From Staphylococcaceae bacterium UBA6286 (GTDB lineage: Bacteria > Bacillota > Bacilli > Staphylococcales > Staphylococcaceae), in the NCBI GenBank assembly GCA_002438305.1, contig DJUI01000090.1:937-10815 (forward strand): a stretch of 9,879 bases of DNA, written 5' to 3'. Below, in pieces: positions 5,638 through 9,879 of the stretch. Numbering within the stretch: the first letter of the stretch is position 1; each line of letters opens with the position of its first letter. The translations under genes and the position numbers were made by a program. The notes under the pieces were generated by a model. That model was not told the origin of the DNA. It saw nothing but the letters and a program-made list of their open reading frames with translations, and made no database searches.

Positions 5638-6132
5638 ATGATTTATTTCAGTGAATGGCGTGATTATTCGATTGCTTCATCAGACAAAGGTGTCTGTTAT
5701 CTGGGTAATGCAGCACGCAGTACGGTCATGACGTTATTGACCGAACATTATGAAGAAGATGTGATGATCGGCCCTATGGCAGATGACAAAAATCATCGTT
5801 ATCTTATAGATATGGAGAGATATTTTGACGGCAGTCTGCAGACCTTCGACTGGAAGTATGATCTGCGCGGGACTCCATTCCAGCAGCAAGTATGGCAGCA
5901 GCTGCTTCAAGTGCCATACGGTGAAACGGTAACTTACGGTGAAATTGCTGAACGTCTCAATAAGAAGTCAGCAGTGCGGGCGGTAGGCGGAGCAATCGGC
6001 AGAAATCCAGTGATGATAGCTATCCCCTGCCACCGAGTCATCGGTAAAAACGGCAGACTAACAGGGTTTTCAGGCGGTCTTCATATTAAACGGCAATTGC
6101 TTGATATAGAAGGAATCAGTTATGCAGAGTAA
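5638..6132 (+). CDS. ogt: Methylated-DNA--[protein]-cysteine S-methyltransferase (Ogt/MGMT)
   Basis: This 164-residue suicide repair protein takes the methyl group from O6-methylguanine (and O4-methylthymine) onto its own cysteine. The active site IPCHRVIG places the acceptor at Cys131. Upstream, FQQQVWQQLLQVPYGETVTYGEIA (81-104) holds the recognition helix region, and RAVGGAIGRNP (114-124) supplies the helix with the arginine finger (Arg114) that flips the damaged base. The C-terminal GFSGGLHIKRQLLDIEG is typical. The N-terminal 75 residues form the usual ribonuclease-H-like domain without Ada zinc ligands, so this is the stand-alone repair form, not the Ada activator. GGGAGA (5625-5630) precedes ATG 5638. 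Its 3' end overlaps the original start of the DUF418 gene by 11 bases, indicating translational coupling in the ancestral operon. Confidence 0.95.
   Translation: MIYFSEWRDYSIASSDKGVCYLGNAARSTVMTLLTEHYEEDVMIGPMADDKNHRYLIDMERYFDGSLQTFDWKYDLRGTPFQQQVWQQLLQVPYGETVTYGEIAERLNKKSAVRAVGGAIGRNPVMIAIPCHRVIGKNGRLTGFSGGLHIKRQLLDIEGISYAE
6111..6114 (+). promoter_or_regulatory. Ribosome binding site of the original DUF418 start
   Basis: AGGA lies seven bases before ATG 6122, inside the end of ogt. The later possible starts TTG 6203 and ATG 6206 have no comparable site; the nearest G-rich stretch (6177-6181) is over 20 bases away. This argues that translation was meant to begin at 6122. Confidence 0.6.
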
Positions 6133-7282
6133 TAAGGTTGTCACTAAAGAACGTATTTAGAGTCTGGATGTTCTTCGGGGGTTTAGTTTATTCGGTATCA
6201 TCTTGATGAACATCATCGGATTTACACATGATACCTTTCATATGAATCCTTATGTCATGTTTCAGTATGGCTGGAACCGGGTGTTATACAGTCTCGAAGT
6301 ATTATTTGTACAAAATTCTTTCTATCCGATCTTCGCATTTTTATTTGGCTACGGACTTGCGATGATGCACGACAGTGCAAAAAAGAGAAACAAAAACTTT
6401 GTTCCGATTGTCTACCGTCGCCTGATCGCAATGATCATCTTTGGTGTCATTCACGGGATGTTGATCTTCTCCGGTGATATATTGCAGTCCTATGCTATCG
6501 TGACGCTGGTCGGGGCCTTGTTCCTGTTTGTTGACCGGCTCTACAGCTTGATTGCTGCCTTATTTCTCTGGCTGATGTATGCCGCATTGTACTGGGTACC
6601 GACTCTCGCATTTGCACTGCAGCATCCCGACCAGGATTATATGAGCAGTAATCCGAACGCCGCTGCCTATAGCATGAATGTCTTTAACAGCCGTGACTTA
6701 AGTCAGATTATTGAGTTGACGCAGGACAATTTCTTCACTTACTTCTTTGTGAGCGATGTGAATTCATTTCTGTTCAGAGCAACGTCGTTACTTCCACTCA
6801 TCTTACTCGGTATGTTTGCCAAGCGGGTGAATTTATTTCAGCTGATTGTCAGCAATCGCCGACTATCTATTCTGCTTGCTGGGATATTCTTTATATTAGG
6901 GCTCGCTATCAAGAGTCTGCCGTTGATGTATTACGGGCGTTACAGCCTTGATGCAGTCGGTATTTATACAGGCGGCATCATTCTCGCTGCCGGTTATATT
7001 ACGACGATTGTACTGCTCAGTGAAAATGACTCATTTAAGCGCTGGACATTACCGATCAGTAAAGTCGGCAAGATAAGTTTCACGACCTATATCACACAAA
7101 GTTTATTGATGTTTACAATGATTTACGGCTTTCAGCTGTATGGTAAGATGAACCTCATTGAGACGTATGCTATCGCCATACTGATTTATTTAGTCAATAT
7201 ATTGTTCGCTTCATTGTATTTGAAGAGATTCAAGCAGGGGCCGCTCGAATACATCTGGCGGAAGATAACATACTTGGAATAA
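6122..7282 (+). pseudogene. DUF418 (YeiB-like) membrane protein gene with an in-frame amber stop at codon 13
   Basis: Reading from ATG 6122 gives MQSNKVVTKERI, then TAG at 6158-6160, then SLDVLRGFSLFGIILMNI and an open frame to TAA 7282 (386 codons counting the stop). The LDxLRGFxLxGIxxxN stretch is the hallmark first helix of YeiB/DUF418 proteins and normally follows R-I-E, so one G-to-T change (GAG to TAG) explains the stop. The body has about eight to ten hydrophobic segments, including FYPIFAFLFGYGLA, the conserved RR-L region (YRRLIAMIIFGVIHGM) and the C-terminal DUF418 portion with SFTTYITQS. Such proteins are inner-membrane proteins of uncertain transport or acyltransfer role. A product starting at TTG 6203 would lack half of the first helix and has no good ribosome site. 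It is most likely inactive, but the body is otherwise intact, so the change is recent, a sequencing error, or suppressed. Confidence 0.82.
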
Positions 7283-7329
7283 TGAATGGGTCGATTGCGA
7301 TGCAACTAATAGGCATGTTGAGTAGAATG

Positions 7330-7338
7330 TGTTAAAAT
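7330..7338 (+). promoter_or_regulatory. Possible extended -10 promoter for the 7370 gene
   Basis: TGTTAAAAT is a TGn extended -10 with TAAAAT at 7333-7338 and no clear -35. It would start transcription near 7345, 25 bases before the ATG. A better-looking TATAAT at 7347-7352 is too near the ribosome binding site to serve. Confidence 0.4.
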
Positions 7339-7369
7339 AAGAAAGCTATAATAACGAAGGAGGGACATC

Positions 7370-7858
7370 ATGAGAGATGAAATAGAATATTTAATCCTCA
7401 GCGGAAATTTCGCTGCCGTAAAAAAGATGATGTCTGAAAGTGATTTTATGGTGTTCGAAGAAGCATTCATCAGTGCTGCTCATGATAGTGAATCAATGAT
7501 GTTCTATACATTCATCGTCGAAATGATGAAAGATGAAGAATCAGTTGAACTGCATGATTTGGCATTCCTACTGCTCGTCTATCCATTAAGCGAAGTGAGA
7601 GGAGCGTTTAATGCTGCTTACCACCATGCCAAATGCTCTGTCCGCCTGACAGAGCACAAAGAAGTGAAAAGCTTGCTTCAGCTGCTCTTTCTATATGCGA
7701 TACCGGACCCGGTTATTTCACATAAGGAAGCATTCAATGTAGCAAAAGAGATATTGAAACTCGATCCTAACAACAAAGTAGCACGTAATATTATGAAAGA
7801 GACAGCGAAGAAACTTGATTCAGTCGTTGTTGATTTCAATCATATGAAAAACGCCTGA
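7370..7858 (+). CDS. Hypothetical helical protein, function unknown
   Basis: I do not recognise this 162-residue protein. It is soluble, with no signal peptide or membrane segment, and looks almost wholly alpha-helical, with amphipathic stretches rich in Leu, Met, Glu and Lys. The C-terminal part (KEAFNVAKEILKLDPNNKVARNIMKETAKK) resembles one TPR-like helix pair, the phrase LKLDPNN being typical of TPR turns; earlier residues may form further helical pairs. This suggests a small alpha-solenoid that binds another protein. There are no obvious catalytic motifs. AGGAGG at 7358-7363 lies six bases before ATG, a confident start. Codon use matches its neighbours, so nothing shows recent transfer. 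It ends inside the stem of a bidirectional terminator, convergent with the DUF1149 gene. Confidence 0.85.
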   Translation: MRDEIEYLILSGNFAAVKKMMSESDFMVFEEAFISAAHDSESMMFYTFIVEMMKDEESVELHDLAFLLLVYPLSEVRGAFNAAYHHAKCSVRLTEHKEVKSLLQLLFLYAIPDPVISHKEAFNVAKEILKLDPNNKVARNIMKETAKKLDSVVVDFNHMKNA

Positions 7859-7878
7859 AGTAGAACTTCAGGCGTTTT
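7848..7878. terminator. Bidirectional terminator between convergent genes
   Basis: ACGCCTGAAG (7851-7860) pairs with CTTCAGGCGT (7866-7875) around loop TAGAA. Flanking A and T runs add three pairs and give a T tract in either direction. It serves both the 7370 gene, whose stop lies within the stem, and the minus-strand gene ending at 7892. Confidence 0.93.
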
Positions 7879-7891
7879 AATTTGGAAGACA

Positions 7892-8266
7892 TTAATCTTC
7901 CAGCCATACTTCAACTGGTAAAATCACAGGGAACATCCCTCTGTCTTCAGTTGCTTTTACAATTAATGCAGAGGCTTTCGAGAACAACGGCACTGCATAC
8001 ATCTTCTCATCACTTCTTAATTCAGCGAGTACATCGACTGAGTCATCGTCACTATTTGCGAGAATGGTTGCTTCAATGACACCGTCCACCTGTGTGCCGA
8101 AATGTGCAAACATGAAATTCAATGTAAATTCAAACACTTGAGGATCTTTGTCGTTCTGTTCAATATCGATACGGTGCATTTTTGTCACTTCTGTAGAGGT
8201 CTGTTCAAAGTCTCTGACATGGAGTTCTCTGACAAACATATGAACGACCTGCTTATTAATTTCCAT
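7892..8266 (-). CDS. DUF1149 family protein, SecB-like fold predicted
   Basis: This 124-residue acidic protein fits the DUF1149 family of streptococci and staphylococci in length and pattern. It has an N-terminal strand region (QVVHMFVRELHVRDFE), a central pair of beta strands (FEFTLNFMFAHFG, DGVIEATILAN) and a C-terminal helix ending in EDRGMFPVILPVEVWLED. The RGxFP element near the end recalls SecB (SRGTFPQL), so it may bind unfolded or partner proteins, but this is a fold-level inference. Two adjacent ATG codons are possible (8269 and 8266). I chose 8266 because GGAGGG (8279-8274) then lies seven to eight bases upstream; either is acceptable. It is likely transcribed from the TATAAT at 8304-8299. 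Confidence 0.7.
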   Translation of the reverse strand: MEINKQVVHMFVRELHVRDFEQTSTEVTKMHRIDIEQNDKDPQVFEFTLNFMFAHFGTQVDGVIEATILANSDDDSVDVLAELRSDEKMYAVPLFSKASALIVKATEDRGMFPVILPVEVWLED

Positions 8267-8298
8267 CATTTTTCCCTCCGTTTATGTAGTACGTATTT

Positions 8299-8304
8299 AT
8301 TATA
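8299..8304 (-). promoter_or_regulatory. -10 box of the DUF1149 gene promoter
   Basis: A consensus TATAAT on the minus strand lies about 33 bases upstream of the start codon. The -35 region about 16-17 bases further up is T-rich and does not match TTGACA well. Confidence 0.55.
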
Positions 8305-8316
8305 CCGAAAATTTCT

Positions 8317-8342
8317 GTATTAAAACGAAAAAAACAGGGTAA
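8317..8342 (+). promoter_or_regulatory. Candidate SigmaB promoter for the YkvI-family gene
   Basis: GTATTA (8317-8322), a 14-base spacer and GGGTAA (8337-8342) fit GTTTWW-N12-15-GGGWAW with one mismatch, the best SigmaB-like match in the window. Transcription from near 8349 would give a leader of about 98 bases containing the hairpin at 8375-8403. Confidence 0.45.
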
Positions 8343-8374
8343 CCTTATAAAGTCGTTATTTTTTCAGCATTTCA

Positions 8375-8409
8375 AAACATCCCCATACTTCATGGAGATG
8401 TTTCGTTTT
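8375..8409 (+). promoter_or_regulatory. Hairpin with T-rich tail in the leader of the YkvI-family gene
   Basis: Bases 8375-8386 pair with 8392-8403 (eleven pairs, one C/A mismatch) around a 5-base loop, followed by CGTTTTGTTTT. This looks like a terminator, yet no plus-strand gene upstream needs one because the 7370 gene already ends at 7848-7878. It may be an attenuator in the leader, or a barrier against read-through. Confidence 0.5.
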
Positions 8410-8432
8410 GTTTTACAGACATAACATATCAC

Positions 8433-8441
8433 AAGGAGGAG
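8433..8441 (+). promoter_or_regulatory. Ribosome binding site selecting GTG 8447
   Basis: AAGGAGGAG has its AGGAGG core at 8434-8439, seven bases before GTG 8447. The ATG at 8445 is in another frame that closes within a few codons. Confidence 0.8.
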
Positions 8442-8446
8442 ACGAT

Positions 8447-9520
8447 GTGTCAAAAAACACTGAAGCAATTAAAATAGGATCTGCCTATGTAGGTGTCGTA
8501 GTAGGGGCAGGTTTTTCAACGGGGCAGGAAGTTTTGAAATTTTTCACGAATTACGGTACGTACAGCTATTTGGCAATTTTAATATCGGGGTTGATGCTCG
8601 CATTTTTCGGCCGTGAGATTACGAAGATCGGTCAAGGCTTAGATGCCGATAGTCATCAAAGTGCTATCAATTACCTATTTGGTGAAAAATTTGGAAAAAT
8701 CATCGATTATGTTCTCGTGTTCTTCCTGTACGCGATTTCTATCATCATGCTTGCTGGAGCGGGGAGTGCATTTCATGAAAGTTTCGGTATTCCGATCTGG
8801 ATCGGGTCACTCATCATGCTGATAGCAGTCATTGTGACATTAATGATGGATTTCAATAAGATTGTCAGTGCACTCGGTATAGTGACGCCGTTTCTCATTG
8901 TGACGGTTACGATTATCGCCGTCTACTTTTTCTTCAATGGTCAAGTACCATTCAGCGAAGTGAACCAGTATATCGATGAAGATATACAACCTTCTAACCT
9001 TTGGTGGTGGGACGGTATATTATACGGGGGTCTGGCATTTTCGACAGCATTCAGTATGCTGACAGCGATCGGCGGCGATTCCAGCCGCAAAGTCATCGCA
9101 GGACGTGGCGGCACTATCGGGGGCATCGTATTGCTCATACTGCTGTTAATGGTCAATTCAGGGCTTCTTTCAGAATTGACTGTAGTGAAAGACTCAGCGA
9201 TTCCATCCCTTGTACTAGGCCGTATGATTCATCCGGCTATCGGTATTGTACTCAGCTTGATTATGCTGACGGTTATTTATAATACGATTGTCGGTTTAAT
9301 GTACTCATTCGTTGCAAGATTTACAGAACCTTATTCAAAAAAATATGTCACGTTACTGATCATTGCTATGATGATCGGTTATTTCCTAAGCTTTATCGGA
9401 TTTGTAGATTTAGTCGGAAAACTATACCCTGCCATGGGCTACATCGGTCTGATATTATGTCTAGGAATACTCGTGAAATATTTCTCGAGAAAGCGTCTAG
9501 GTAAGAAACATATAGTATAA
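8447..9520 (+). CDS. YkvI-family membrane transporter
   Basis: The 357-residue protein is strongly hydrophobic with about ten membrane helices and matches the YkvI family of B. subtilis and relatives. The first helix is interrupted by VVGAGFSTGQEVLKFF (residues 15-30), a small-residue break typical of the LeuT-like amino acid/sodium symporter fold. A similar feature, GLAFSTAFSMLTAIGGDSSRK, lies near residue 201. The C-terminus is basic (SRKRLGKKH), consistent with a cytoplasmic end. Substrate is unknown; an amino acid or related solute carried with a cation is the family-level expectation. It starts with GTG, set by the ribosome site at 8434-8439. The alpha/beta hydrolase gene follows 37 bases later with no terminator between, so the two may be co-transcribed. 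Leader regulation is possible through the hairpin at 8375-8403. Confidence 0.85.
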   Translation: MSKNTEAIKIGSAYVGVVVGAGFSTGQEVLKFFTNYGTYSYLAILISGLMLAFFGREITKIGQGLDADSHQSAINYLFGEKFGKIIDYVLVFFLYAISIIMLAGAGSAFHESFGIPIWIGSLIMLIAVIVTLMMDFNKIVSALGIVTPFLIVTVTIIAVYFFFNGQVPFSEVNQYIDEDIQPSNLWWWDGILYGGLAFSTAFSMLTAIGGDSSRKVIAGRGGTIGGIVLLILLLMVNSGLLSELTVVKDSAIPSLVLGRMIHPAIGIVLSLIMLTVIYNTIVGLMYSFVARFTEPYSKKYVTLLIIAMMIGYFLSFIGFVDLVGKLYPAMGYIGLILCLGILVKYFSRKRLGKKHIV

Positions 9521-9557
9521 TAAGTTATCATCGCTCACTATTGATTGGAGTACTGGA

Positions 9558-9879
9558 ATGAAGAATATAGTATGGATCATCGGCAGTGTACTTTGGCTGT
9601 ACAGTGTGTGTTATCTCGGCACTGCTATTTTAGAGAAACCGGCACAAGTGTCAGATGCCGCGCTGCAGAATGAAGATGTTAAGGTATATTACAACCAGAC
9701 ATATAGTGATATACCCGGCAGTCAACTGGATATATTGATGCCTGAAAAGATAAAAAAAGGTGATAAACTGCCGCTGATTATCTGGACACACGGAGGCGGA
9801 TTTATTGCAGGTGACAAAAAGCATAAAAATCCTTATCTTGCACAACTTGCGGAGAAAGGATTCATCATTGCTAATATGA
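9558..9879 (+). CDS. Alpha/beta hydrolase (esterase/lipase, HGGG type), N-terminal part
   Basis: The gene runs off the right edge; 107 residues are visible. Residues 3-24 (NIVWIIGSVLWLYSVCYLGTAI) form a hydrophobic signal or membrane anchor. The mature part includes the strand LPLIIWTHGGGFIAGDKK, in which HGGG forms the oxyanion hole of the hormone-sensitive-lipase/carboxylesterase group. The Ser-Asp-His triad would lie beyond the window. The Cys at residue 18 is not in a lipobox. It is probably an extracytoplasmic, membrane-held esterase acting on small esters; the substrate is unknown. GGAG at 9547-9550 lies seven bases before ATG 9558. It follows the YkvI-family gene closely. Confidence 0.85.
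   Translation, partial: MKNIVWIIGSVLWLYSVCYLGTAILEKPAQVSDAALQNEDVKVYYNQTYSDIPGSQLDILMPEKIKKGDKLPLIIWTHGGGFIAGDKKHKNPYLAQLAEKGFIIANM

Noticed and set aside
7347..7352. TATAAT as -10 for the 7370 gene
   Set aside because: Transcription would begin near 7359, inside the ribosome binding site, which would hinder translation.
9651..9845. Minus-strand 64-residue frame at the right edge
   Set aside because: It lies opposite the alpha/beta hydrolase coding region, which has a clear HGGG motif and anchor; no start signal supports the minus frame.

Overview
The window looks like ordinary chromosome of a low-to-mid GC Firmicute in the family Staphylococcaceae. Two secreted NlpC/P60 cell-wall hydrolases with SsaA-like Ser/Asn/Tyr linkers, strong AGGAGG ribosome binding sites, SigmaB-like promoter elements and WalR-like tandem hexamers all point there. 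GC content and codon use seem higher than in Staphylococcus aureus, so Macrococcus or a related genus is my best guess. This is inference, not proof. I see no phage, plasmid, transposase, CRISPR, tRNA or rRNA.

Layout. 1-556: C-terminal part of a family 20 glycoside hydrolase (dispersin B/hexosaminidase type), cut by the window edge. 696-2141: a YbjT-like NAD(P)-binding SDR protein with a candidate SigmaB promoter and a strong terminator. 2206-2655 (minus): a DUF4385 protein. 2844-3299 and 3640-4329: tandem paralogous secreted NlpC/P60 hydrolases, each with its own promoter and terminator. 4368-5051 (minus): a DJ-1/PfpI-family protein. 5175-7282: a tight run of elaA-like acetyltransferase, ogt-type DNA repair methyltransferase and a DUF418 (YeiB-like) membrane protein; the last has an in-frame amber codon at codon 13 and is probably broken. 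7370-7858: an unrecognised helical protein, convergent across a bidirectional terminator with a DUF1149 (SecB-like) protein at 7892-8266 (minus). 8447-9520: a YkvI-family membrane transporter. 9558-end: the start of a membrane-anchored alpha/beta hydrolase with an HGGG motif.

How the parts relate. The two wall hydrolases are a duplicated pair. Each carries a WalR-like direct repeat exactly 26 bp upstream of an extended -10 box, which predicts joint activation by the essential cell-wall two-component system WalKR. Their catalytic domains are about 70% identical by hand alignment, but one is strongly basic and the other nearly neutral with a long flexible linker, suggesting division of labour on the wall. 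Three other genes (SDR, DJ-1/PfpI, YkvI) have sequences resembling SigmaB promoters, which would fit a general stress role. I found no clearly new multi-gene system. The most useful leads are the shared promoter architecture, the amber mutation and a nested inverted-repeat element between the two hydrolase genes.
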